Below, piece by piece: positions 5,768 through 12,258 of a stretch of DNA of 12,258 nucleotides; positions within the stretch are counted from its first letter, which is position 1; every line of letters starts with the position of its first letter. The position numbers and the translations under genes are program-made. Below the pieces are notes generated by a model. That model saw only the letters and a program-made list of their open reading frames with translations, did no database searches and was not told the origin of the DNA. The stretch comes from Planctomycetota bacterium (GTDB lineage: Bacteria > Planctomycetota > Phycisphaerae > UBA1845): assembly GCA_024278775.1 (NCBI GenBank), contig JAJRSP010000039.1:1-12258 (forward strand), read 5' to 3'.

Positions 5768-8347
5768 TTATAAGCTGTCGTCTCGGAATGGGCGACCCGC
5801 CCGATACCCCGTAAGCTGCGTCTGCACGAAATCGGCCAGTCGATCCGCCTTGGCCCGGCGAGCCAGGGTAATCGCCTCCGTAGCTACTTGGACGGCCCGG
5901 TCAAACTGACGGGTCTCGGCATAAGCGGCGGCCAGCGTGGCCAGGACGGCCGGGTCTTTACGTGTGGTCAGATTCGCCGCGCGCTCGGCCAACACCACCG
6001 CCAGTTCACCATCTCGGATATCATCCTGGGGTGCCGTAGCCAACAACGACGCCAGTGGGCGGAGCACCGCGAGACGATCCGGCACCTTCGCCACGGCGGC
6101 GCGGAGCATGCGTACCGCCTCGCGCGTCTGTTTGGCACTCAGATAGAGATTCACCAGGGCCGAGACGGCTTTTTCATGAGCCGGGTCAATCTCCAGCACA
6201 CGCTCGTAGGCTCGAACGGAAGCGGTGCGGTCACCGCGATGCGCCGCGATCAGTGCCAGGTTAAATCTCGCGTCAGCGGCCACATCCTCCGAATCGGCAA
6301 TCGCTTCGAGACAGGCGCGGGCCGCCTCTATCTTTCCACCCTTGGCGAACCCACCCGCACGCTTCAACACCGCGCGAGTCAGCTTGGACTTCAGCGTGAC
6401 GGCATGGCGCAGGTGCAGCCGGGCTTCCTCGTATTTCTCGGCGCGAAGCAACAGCATCGCCAGGTTGAACAACCCCTGGACGTGGTTCTGCTCGGCGGCG
6501 CGACGGTAACACTCGACCGCCTCTTTTGTGTCGCCACGCTTCTCATAAATGATCCCCAGTTCGTTCAAGACCTCGGCGTAGTTCGGCTCGGAATCGATCG
6601 CTTGCCGTAGGTGAACGAGCGCCTCCTCCGTGTGACCGGCCTGCCGCAATACCTGACCGAGCGAGCCGTGAATCCATGCATTTAGCGGATCCAGCTTTAA
6701 GGCCGCTTCATAGTGCTTGATGGCCTCTTCATGACGATCCAGGGCGACGAGCGACTTGGCCGTCAGCGATAACGCAGACGGAAACTCCGGATCAAGATTC
6801 AACGCCGCCTGAAGCGAAACCACCGCTTCGGCGTGCCGACCCACTTCCTGATAAGCGGAGCCAAGCAAATAGTGAATGCTCATCGACATCGGACTGCCAA
6901 CGGCCGCCTCTTCCAATAACGGGATCGCATCTTCCGGTCGATCGGCCGACAAGAACGCTCGTCCCCGTTTCACCAGCCCGAACACATCCAACATGTCTTT
7001 GGGATCGGGAGCGTCAGCCGTAAGAAACTCTTGCGATTCGGCGGCCGTCCCCCCGGACAGATAACCGAGCGACTCCAGCTCGCGGCGAGCGCTGTCACTC
7101 AGGACCACCGCGCCGGCTTGTCCCGGTTTCATCTCGTTGTAGCGAGCGATCAACGCCTCACGCATCTGCTTGGCGACGCTCGGATAGGTCTCGATCACCG
7201 AATGCTGCTCGTTCGGATCCGCCGAGCGATCGTATAATTCCGGTCTTGTCGAGGAAATGTACTTCCAATGTTCCGTGGTGAGCGAGCGCTGCTCCGCCCA
7301 GCCGTAGGACCAGTGAACGTGTTGCCCCTCGCTGTAACTCTGAATCGGCGGCAGATCATCACCGTGCATCGCCGCCGCCAGGGATCGAGACAACAAGCCG
7401 TCGGGCCGAGACCAGCCCAACAACCCGAGTACCGTCGGAAAGACATCCACCACCTCGACAATCGAGTCGATGCGTCGCCCCTTGGTCAGCTTCGGATGAA
7501 CGAACAGCATCGGCACGTGCAGATTGGTGTCATACATGAAAATCGTGTGGCCAAACTCTCCATGCTCACCGAACGCCTCTCCGTGATCGCCCACGAGTAC
7601 AATCAGCGTGCGATCCGTAAGCTTTTGGGAGTCCAGCCAATCCACCACACGCTTGATTTGCCTGTCCATAAACGCGATTTCGCCATCGTAGGGGGTGGGT
7701 AGCGCATCGCGGAACGGCATGGGAGGGTCATACGGATGGTGCGGATCGTAATAATGGAGCCAGGCGAAAAACTTCTCGCCTTTCACCTTATTCAGCCAGA
7801 CAAGGGCGTCGTCGGTAACACGATCGCCACGTCGCTGTGGATCAGCGTGGGCGTTTTGGAACTCTGACTCGCCCATATCATCGCCATAGGTGTCAAAGCC
7901 ACGATCCAGCCCGTATCGAGAATGAAGCACCGACGCAGCAACAAAAGCGCCGGTGGCATATCCGCGTTTCTTCGCTTCTGCCGCGAGTGTGGGACGGGCA
8001 TCGTTGAGCGAGTTTCTGCCGTTCACACGCACCCCGTGTTCACGCGGATAGCGTCCGGTCATCATGGAGCAGTGCGATGGCAACGTGAGCGGTGCCTGAG
8101 CGTAGGCGTGTTCAAACAGTACGCCGCGCGACGCCAGCGCATCAATCGTGGGCGTGTCGGCTTCCGTGTAACCGTAGCACCCGATACGATCGGCGCGGGT
8201 CGTATCCAACGTAATCAACACGACATTCACATCTTTCGGCAATAACGCCGCTGTGGCCGAAGGGGACGTCGACGCTTTCGGCTCACAACCGGCAGCCATC
8301 ACGACGGCGAGGAACACGGCACTAAGAAGGATGGGATTTCGTGTCAC
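5768..8347 (-). CDS. TPR lipoprotein with Thr-type sulfatase-fold hydrolase/transferase domain (second copy)
   Basis: The 859-residue product starts at a GTG with GAGGT 11 bases upstream. The signal peptide ends VVMAAGC with the lipid Cys at 21. The catalytic domain shows LITLDTTRADRIGCYGY (metal ligand D48), PLTLPSHCSMMTG with T88 at the nucleophile place and H92 replacing the sulfatase Arg, HYYDPHHPY at 198-206, GDHG with D254/H255, and H267 where sulfatases have Lys. HWKYISSTRPELYDRSADP closes the domain. The linker (RRELESLGYL, then DPKDM) leads to about ten TPR units and the tail QLTGYRAGRPFR. It should be an outward-facing membrane-anchored enzyme; the substrate is not evident, and TPRs suggest partner binding. 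C93 lies near the active site but lacks the Pro/Arg context needed for formylglycine. The neighbour downstream (5694-3499) is nearly the same over its last 120 residues, which points to a tandem duplication. Confidence 0.88.
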   Translation of the reverse strand: MTRNPILLSAVFLAVVMAAGCEPKASTSPSATAALLPKDVNVVLITLDTTRADRIGCYGYTEADTPTIDALASRGVLFEHAYAQAPLTLPSHCSMMTGRYPREHGVRVNGRNSLNDARPTLAAEAKKRGYATGAFVAASVLHSRYGLDRGFDTYGDDMGESEFQNAHADPQRRGDRVTDDALVWLNKVKGEKFFAWLHYYDPHHPYDPPMPFRDALPTPYDGEIAFMDRQIKRVVDWLDSQKLTDRTLIVLVGDHGEAFGEHGEFGHTIFMYDTNLHVPMLFVHPKLTKGRRIDSIVEVVDVFPTVLGLLGWSRPDGLLSRSLAAAMHGDDLPPIQSYSEGQHVHWSYGWAEQRSLTTEHWKYISSTRPELYDRSADPNEQHSVIETYPSVAKQMREALIARYNEMKPGQAGAVVLSDSARRELESLGYLSGGTAAESQEFLTADAPDPKDMLDVFGLVKRGRAFLSADRPEDAIPLLEEAAVGSPMSMSIHYLLGSAYQEVGRHAEAVVSLQAALNLDPEFPSALSLTAKSLVALDRHEEAIKHYEAALKLDPLNAWIHGSLGQVLRQAGHTEEALVHLRQAIDSEPNYAEVLNELGIIYEKRGDTKEAVECYRRAAEQNHVQGLFNLAMLLLRAEKYEEARLHLRHAVTLKSKLTRAVLKRAGGFAKGGKIEAARACLEAIADSEDVAADARFNLALIAAHRGDRTASVRAYERVLEIDPAHEKAVSALVNLYLSAKQTREAVRMLRAAVAKVPDRLAVLRPLASLLATAPQDDIRDGELAVVLAERAANLTTRKDPAVLATLAAAYAETRQFDRAVQVATEAITLARRAKADRLADFVQTQLTGYRAGRPFRDDSL

Positions 8348-8358
8348 GGGTTACGTTT

Positions 8359-8363
8359 ACCTC
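8359..8363 (-). promoter_or_regulatory. Ribosome binding site for the second lipoprotein gene
   Basis: GAGGT on the minus strand lies 11 bases before the GTG at 8347. It supports the non-ATG start, which also puts the lipid Cys at residue 21. Confidence 0.5.
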
Positions 8364-8404
8364 GCCAAACCGGAATGAGGCCGCCCGCCAACAGGTAGGC
8401 TACC

Positions 8405-8433
8405 GACACCGGCAGGACCACCACGCCGGTGTC
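8405..8433. repeat. 9-bp hairpin overlapping the stop codon of the first lipoprotein gene
   Basis: GACACCGGC (8405-8413) and GCCGGTGTC (8425-8433) form a perfect stem around an 11-base loop. The last base of the TAG stop (8433) is inside the stem. A second dyad, GGTAG-g-CTACC at 8394-8404, follows directly. No T-run follows, so partial termination or mRNA stabilisation between the first and second genes is more likely than full termination. Confidence 0.55.
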
Positions 8434-11114
8434 TAATACTCCGTGCTACGAAACGGTTGATTCTTGCGATACAGTTGAATCTGAGACCGAAGCGTACCCG
8501 CCAGGTTGGTCTTGTTGGCCGCCTCCGCTTTTTCCAGCGTCTCCGATGCCACGGCCACCGCCTCCTCAAACCGCCCGACCTCAGCCAGCACCGCAGCCAA
8601 CATGGCCCGAACACCGAGACGCGTACCCTCCGTCAATCGATCGGCCCGCTCGGCAAGCTCGAGCGCCAGGGGACCATCACGCAGTTCGTCGTGGGACGAC
8701 GTACCCAGGATCTTGGCATACATCATCAAAATCTTGACATCGTCCGGGGCGTTCGTCGCGCCAATGCCAAGCACACGCACCGCGTCGGCCGGTTTCTTGG
8801 CTTGGACATAGTATCGGGCCAGCTCCGTCACCGGGGCCGGGTCGAAAGGTCTCAGCGTGAGCGCCTTTTCATATTCCTCGACGGTTCGCTCGAACTTCCC
8901 CTCTTGGGCATAGGCCACCCCAAGCATGTAGTGGGCTTTCGCGGCCACCGCCGGCACCTCAAACGCCTTCGACAGGATATCCTTGGCTTCGTTCGTCTTG
9001 TGCTGTTGAATCAGGGCGATACTCAGATTGATCATCGCGTCGCCAAAGTTCGGCTTGGTGTCTATGGCCTTGTTGAACCGATCAATCGCCTCAGCCGGGC
9101 GATTCGCCTGGATGAGCAGCATCGCCAGGTTGTAATGTGCATCGGCATATTCCGGAAAGACCTCGGCGGCCGTCTCATAGTGGGAGATGGCACCGGCCAG
9201 GTCTCCTCGAGATGCCAGCAACGCCGCAAGATCAAAATGGGCCTCGGGGAACTTGGGATACAGCGCCACCGCTCGTTGATACTCTTTGATCGCCTCTTCG
9301 GTTCGACCTACCATCTGCAAGGCCTTGCCGAGTTTGACGTGGACGTCCGCATAGGGACCGTCGTCACCAATCGCCACCCGATAGTGCTTGATGACTTCTT
9401 CCGGTTTGTGTAGCCGGATCACCGCATCCCCCAACACCACCTGAACGGAATAGTCGGACGGATCCACCGCCTTGTCTTTGATGGCATCGTTTAGAAGAAT
9501 CTCAGCCAGTTCTGGCTGGTCCGACTCCACATAGGCAATCGCCAGACTGGAATACACCGGCGTGGCCCGAGGACATTCGCTCAGCGCGTTTTCCAAAATC
9601 ATGATGGCCTCGGGGTACTTCCCCTCGCGAATCAACTGCGTACCAGCGCGAATCTGCAACAGCACGACGTACATGTCCTTGGGATCACGCAAATCGGGCG
9701 TGAGGAACGCGTCACTGTCAGACGCCGCCACACTGCCACTCGTCATGTACCCCAACGACTGCAGCGCCTTACGCTGCTGGGGGGATAGCGTAACGGTCGT
9801 CGCTTTCCCAGGTGTCATCTCGGCGTAGCGGTCCTTCAGCGCCTCCAGCATGGCCGCCGCCACCTTCGGAGACACCCAAATAATGTTACGCTTCTCTTGA
9901 GGGTCCGTCCGACGGTCGTACAACTCCGACTTGGTGGATGAAATATATTTCCAACGCGCGGTGGTCAGACTGCGCTGCTCCGCCCAGTCAAACGCTTCCT
10001 TGACATGGTGGCTTTCCGCATAGGTGGGGATGTCCTCCAGTTCTTGGCCGTCTATTGCGCCAACCAGAGATCGCGACAATAGCCCTTCCGGTGCCGGCCA
10101 ATGAAACAACTCCAACATCGTCGGGAACAGATCGACCAGTTCCACAATAGCCCCCACGCGCCGCCCGGACGCCCCGAGCTTTGGATGGGCAAAGATCAGC
10201 GGGACATGCAGGTTTGTCTCATACAGGAAGATGGCATGCCCCTCTTCCTGATGCTCGCCGAAAGACTCCCCATGGTCGCCTGCAATCACCACCAGGGTAT
10301 GGTCTGTGAGGCCCGCGGACGCGAGCCAATCCGTCAGACGCTTGACCTGATCATCCACAAAAGCCAACTCACCATCATACGGATCTTCAAACCGTTTCGT
10401 ATACTCGTTGGGCGGGCGATACGGTTCATGCGGGTCGTAGTAATGAACCCACGCAAAAAAGCGATCCTTCTCATTCGCCTTGAGCCACTGGAGCGCCCGA
10501 TCAGTCACGACATTTGCCGGCTGTTGCCATTCCGCCGGCTGAGCGACCCGCTCCTGGCCTGTCATATCGTCTTTGTATACATCAAAGCCGCGATCGAGTC
10601 CGTAGTTCGAATCGAGTACGAAGCTACCTACGATCGCAGCGGTGCGGTAGCCGTGCGCCTGAAACGTCGACGCCAGGGTGGGAAAACCTTCGGCCAAACC
10701 CGACTGATTGTTGTTACGAATACCATGCTCACGCGGGTAACGCCCCGTCATGATGGAGGCATGCGACGGAAGCGTAAGGGGTACCTGAGTAAACGCCTGC
10801 TCAAACACCACACCGCGCGACGCGATCGAGTCGATCGTCGGCGTAGCCGCTTTCTCATATCCGTAACAACCGAGCCGATCGGCCCGCGTCGTGTCCAGCG
10901 TAATCAGCAACACATTCTGTCCACCGAGGCGCCCCCCGGAGGGTGCCGGCGTGCTGAGACGTTTCGCGGTAACCGGTGCCGCAGGCACAGGGGGTGGCTC
11001 GGCCGGGGAGGATGTGCCGTTCGGTACCGGCGCAGATTCCGTCGTAGGCTCACAGGCAACGAGGAGTAAGGGCGCAACCACACAGAGCCAAAGGATACGA
11101 GTCGTACTTTTCAT
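8433..11114 (-). CDS. TPR lipoprotein with Thr-type sulfatase-fold hydrolase/transferase domain (first copy)
   Basis: The 893-residue product begins with a signal peptide ending LLLVAC (lipid Cys 21) and a Pro/Ala/Ser-rich spacer to residue 65, longer than in its paralogues. The alkaline-phosphatase-superfamily domain has LLITLDTTRADRLGCYGY (metal ligand D74), PLTLPSHASIMTG with T114 at the nucleophile place and H118 for the sulfatase Arg, HYYDPHEPY at 224-232, GDHG with D280/H281, H293 for the sulfatase Lys, and RWKYISSTKSELYD at 387-400. The linker (LSPQQRKALQSLGYM, 443-457) is followed from about 485 by nine or ten TPR units and the tail IQLYRKNQPFR. It is the most divergent of the three copies and the first gene of the likely operon. 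The ATG has no SD, and a promoter lies so close that the mRNA may be leaderless. Anchored on the envelope; substrate unknown. Confidence 0.88.
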   Translation of the reverse strand: MKSTTRILWLCVVAPLLLVACEPTTESAPVPNGTSSPAEPPPVPAAPVTAKRLSTPAPSGGRLGGQNVLLITLDTTRADRLGCYGYEKAATPTIDSIASRGVVFEQAFTQVPLTLPSHASIMTGRYPREHGIRNNNQSGLAEGFPTLASTFQAHGYRTAAIVGSFVLDSNYGLDRGFDVYKDDMTGQERVAQPAEWQQPANVVTDRALQWLKANEKDRFFAWVHYYDPHEPYRPPNEYTKRFEDPYDGELAFVDDQVKRLTDWLASAGLTDHTLVVIAGDHGESFGEHQEEGHAIFLYETNLHVPLIFAHPKLGASGRRVGAIVELVDLFPTMLELFHWPAPEGLLSRSLVGAIDGQELEDIPTYAESHHVKEAFDWAEQRSLTTARWKYISSTKSELYDRRTDPQEKRNIIWVSPKVAAAMLEALKDRYAEMTPGKATTVTLSPQQRKALQSLGYMTSGSVAASDSDAFLTPDLRDPKDMYVVLLQIRAGTQLIREGKYPEAIMILENALSECPRATPVYSSLAIAYVESDQPELAEILLNDAIKDKAVDPSDYSVQVVLGDAVIRLHKPEEVIKHYRVAIGDDGPYADVHVKLGKALQMVGRTEEAIKEYQRAVALYPKFPEAHFDLAALLASRGDLAGAISHYETAAEVFPEYADAHYNLAMLLIQANRPAEAIDRFNKAIDTKPNFGDAMINLSIALIQQHKTNEAKDILSKAFEVPAVAAKAHYMLGVAYAQEGKFERTVEEYEKALTLRPFDPAPVTELARYYVQAKKPADAVRVLGIGATNAPDDVKILMMYAKILGTSSHDELRDGPLALELAERADRLTEGTRLGVRAMLAAVLAEVGRFEEAVAVASETLEKAEAANKTNLAGTLRSQIQLYRKNQPFRSTEY

Positions 11115-11124
11115 AGCGGTAGCG

Positions 11125-11154
11125 AGTGTAACAGTCGGCCAAACAAAGCGTCAA
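11125..11154 (-). promoter_or_regulatory. Candidate promoter of the lipoprotein operon
   Basis: On the minus strand TTGACG (11154-11149, 5 of 6) and TACACT (11130-11125, 4 of 6) are 18 bases apart. Transcription would begin near 11118, leaving only about four bases before the ATG at 11114. No SD is present, so initiation would be effectively leaderless. Confidence 0.5.
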
Positions 11155-11221
11155 CAACCCTGGCCGCTGAGGCTGTAACCCGCGGGTAACGGTTTTGTCT
11201 GTTCATCGGCCAAGTCACCTC

Positions 11222-11239
11222 ACCCCATGCTCATGGGGT
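11222..11239. promoter_or_regulatory. Perfect dyad ACCCCATG-ct-CATGGGGT, operator-like
   Basis: Two 8-base arms with a 2-base centre. The centre is too small for a stable RNA loop, so a dimeric DNA-binding protein is the natural reading. It lies about 70 bases upstream of the leftward -35 and about 155 bases upstream of the rightward -35. Confidence 0.5.
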
Positions 11240-11255
11240 CGACAATTCATGAAAA

Positions 11256-11325
11256 GTCCGGAAAGCCGGACCACCCTCGAAAACCGTCGCACGGCGACAC
11301 TCAGCGACCCACGGCTTTTCCGCCG
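11256..11325. repeat. Three consecutive short hairpins
   Basis: GTCCGG-aaag-CCGGAC (11256-11271), GTCGC-acg-GCGAC (11286-11298) and CGGC-ttttcc-GCCG (11312-11325). CCGGACC at 11266-11272 can instead pair with GGTCCGG at 11329-11335. This could be a small structured RNA or simply GC-rich dyads; no promoter is clear for it. Confidence 0.3.
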
Positions 11326-11392
11326 AGCGGTCCGGGAATGACCCTTTCCCAAGGCCCCATAACGATGATCTCCGGGTCGTGCAGAAATCTGT

Positions 11393-11421
11393 TTGACGAT
11401 TACCGCGTACGATTTTAGTAT
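11393..11421 (+). promoter_or_regulatory. Promoter of the ACT-domain gene
   Basis: TTGACG (11393-11398, 5 of 6) and TAGTAT (11416-11421, 4 of 6) are separated by the optimal 17 bases. Transcription would start near 11428, giving a leader of about 110 bases. Confidence 0.55.
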
Positions 11422-11427
11422 CGCACC

Positions 11428-11538
11428 CGTCCGAATAGCTGCCGGGAAAGAAAAGTCGTCGCGCAGTAACGCATAACCGGGTCCCGCTGTAACCCAGGCG
11501 ATGCCGGCCTAACTCGGGCAGGAGGAAACGGTCACGCA
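11428..11538 (+). promoter_or_regulatory. Structured 5' leader of the ACT-domain gene
   Basis: Visible pairings are GCG-cagtaa-CGC (11461-11472) and CCGGGT/ACCC-a-GG with a bulged A (11477-11498). CTGCC near 11440 can pair with GGCAG (11517-11521), which overlaps the SD AGGAGG (11520-11525). TAAC recurs at 11467, 11474, 11490 and 11510. The SD is 13 bases before the ATG. It may be a riboswitch or attenuator, but it does not match any aptamer consensus I can recall. Confidence 0.35.
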
Positions 11539-12090
11539 ATGTCCGAAACGATCCAGCACGGCGTACTTCATCTGATCGGGAACGATCGCGTCGGGATTTT
11601 GCAAAACGCCGCCATCTTCGTGAAAGACCGCGGCGGTGCCACCGAGGAAGGGATTTCTCATTCGCTCGGAAGTGAGGCCGTCGTGCTCCTGGTCATCTCC
11701 GGACCCGCAGAGAGCATCGAACGCATCGAACGCGACACCCCCAAGCTCGGCGAATCGCTCAAACTCCTAGCGCTCTTCTCGCGCGTGTCGGATCGCAGTG
11801 CCGTCCGTCGCGATGCCCTACCGTTGACCCTTCGCGTCTCCTCGCCGGACTTTGCGGGTTTGCTCTCGTGCTTGACCCAGCTCTTCGAACACCACAACCT
11901 GCCCATCATCGCGCACCACACGCAGAAGTCGACGTACACCCAGGCGCAGGGTGCCGTCACTTACCGGCACAGTTTTACCGTGTTGCTTCCGCCGCAGTTC
12001 GAAAGAAAAAAGTTTATCGCCGAGTTGGACAGCCTGGCGCAGAAAGAAAACTTCCTCCGCGACGACATCAGCCACTCCGACTACTACTAA
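11539..12090 (+). CDS. Double ACT-domain protein, glycine cleavage repressor (GcvR) type
   Basis: The 183-residue product has two ACT domains. The first (about 7-80) shows the typical opening VLHLIGNDRVGILQNAA and a strand EAVVLLVISGP. The second (about 96-175) begins PLTLRVSSPDFAGLLSCL and ends near RKKFIAELDSLAQKE. There is no catalytic or DNA-binding domain, as in GcvR (about 190 residues), which works by binding partner proteins and amino acids. The family is cytoplasmic and senses small ligands such as amino acids. It is transcribed away from the lipoprotein genes and has its own promoter and a leader of about 110 bases. AGGAGG is 13 bases before the ATG, a slightly long gap. No glycine cleavage genes are in the window, so the exact regulated pathway is unknown. 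An ACT regulator of another amino-acid pathway is equally possible. Confidence 0.8.
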   Translation: MSETIQHGVLHLIGNDRVGILQNAAIFVKDRGGATEEGISHSLGSEAVVLLVISGPAESIERIERDTPKLGESLKLLALFSRVSDRSAVRRDALPLTLRVSSPDFAGLLSCLTQLFEHHNLPIIAHHTQKSTYTQAQGAVTYRHSFTVLLPPQFERKKFIAELDSLAQKENFLRDDISHSDYY

Positions 12091-12120
12091 TACCGCGTTT
12101 CATCTGTTCTACGACTACCT

Positions 12121-12145
12121 GAGCCGTAGGCTTCAGCCCGCGCGG
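12121..12145. repeat. Possible REP-like palindrome
   Basis: The segment around GTAGGCTTCAGCCCGCG can fold as GGCT-tc-AGCC with two further G-C pairs outside. From memory, similar 'aggcttcagcc' motifs recur between genes in planctomycete genomes. Only one copy is seen here, so the call is tentative. Confidence 0.25.
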
Positions 12146-12179
12146 TTTCGAGAATTCGTGCGTGGCTCGACGTTCCAGC

Positions 12180-12196
12180 GCCGCGCAAGCTGCGGC
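12180..12196. repeat. Short hairpin after the ACT-domain gene
   Basis: GCCGC (12180-12184) and GCGGC (12192-12196) flank a 7-base loop. No T-run follows, so it is not an intrinsic terminator by itself. Confidence 0.25.
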
Positions 12197-12237
12197 TCGG
12201 GGAGAGATACCCTAGGAGTCTGTCCGAGTATTACCGC

Positions 12238-12256
12238 TTGACACGTATGCTATGAT
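12238..12256 (+). promoter_or_regulatory. Possible promoter elements at the right edge
   Basis: A perfect TTGACA (12238-12243) stands just before an extended -10, TGCTATGAT (12248-12256). They are too close to work together. Either the extended -10 acts alone, or TTGACA uses a -10 beyond the window. They may drive the next rightward gene. Confidence 0.35.
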
Positions 12257-12258
12257 GC

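Larger units (their letters stand above)
11115..11538. other. 424-base divergent regulatory region
   Basis: It separates the leftward lipoprotein genes from the rightward ACT-domain gene. It holds a promoter for each direction, the palindrome ACCCGCGGGT (11178-11187), a perfect 8+2+8 dyad (11222-11239), three small hairpins in a row (11256-11325) and a leader with stems before the ACT gene. The ten bases GCTGTAACCC occur twice (11172-11181 and 11486-11495). No coding frame here is convincing. Confidence 0.65.

Noticed and set aside
8079..8096. Cys93 of the second lipoprotein as a formylglycine site
   Set aside because: It is five residues past the nucleophile position and lacks the Pro and Arg that formylglycine-generating enzymes need.
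11428..11538. Cyclic-di-GMP, cobalamin or glycine riboswitch
   Set aside because: Fragments such as CCGGCCTAA and GGTCCCGCTGTAA look similar to parts of known aptamers, but the remaining conserved segments are absent or in the wrong order.
11231..11539. A 102-codon minus-strand frame in the divergent region
   Set aside because: It runs antisense through the promoter, leader and SD of the ACT gene, and its composition is not protein-like.

Overview
The window most likely comes from a GC-rich planctomycete (Phycisphaerae-like). The evidence is a secreted protein with tandem 'GACC...C...DC...C...C' disulfide-rich repeats, a myxococcal-type Cys repeat and an IPTL-type C-terminal sorting signal, together with large lipoproteins that fuse a sulfatase-fold domain to TPR repeats. 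This placement is inferred from domain style. There is no rRNA or other taxonomic marker, and a myxobacterial or related environmental phylum cannot be excluded.

Layout. Almost everything is on the minus strand, read from right to left. Three tandem paralogous lipoproteins come first: positions 11114-8433 (893 aa), 8347-5768 (859 aa) and 5694-3499 (731 aa). Each has a lipobox Cys at residue 21, an alkaline-phosphatase-superfamily ('sulfatase') domain, a TPR array and a shared C-terminal tail. After a 386-base spacer there is a small membrane protein (3112-2459) that resembles only the membrane half of apolipoprotein N-acyltransferase. After a further 187 bases rich in inverted repeats comes a secreted, Cys-rich, IPTL-CTERM surface protein (2271-48). 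It is split by a single-base frameshift near 645-658. On the plus strand, 11539-12090 encodes a double-ACT-domain protein of the GcvR type. It is divergent from the lipoprotein genes across a 424-base regulatory region.

Regulation visible in the sequence. The divergent region carries a -35/-10 pair for each side. The leftward one would give a nearly leaderless transcript. The rightward one would give a leader of about 110 bases with hairpins and an SD at its end. A perfect 8+2+8 dyad lies between them. The IPTL-CTERM gene has its own -10-like box, flanked by an inverted repeat whose arms are two helical turns apart.

How the genes may work together. All leftward products are predicted to act in or beyond the membrane. 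The three lipoproteins have Thr and His where true sulfatases have formylglycine and Arg/Lys, so they are better read as phospho- or other ester hydrolases/transferases held on the envelope with TPR scaffolds. The Lnt-like membrane protein and the sortable Cys-rich protein next to them fit a cell-surface theme, but a functional link is inference only. I see no tRNA, rRNA, CRISPR array or insertion sequence.
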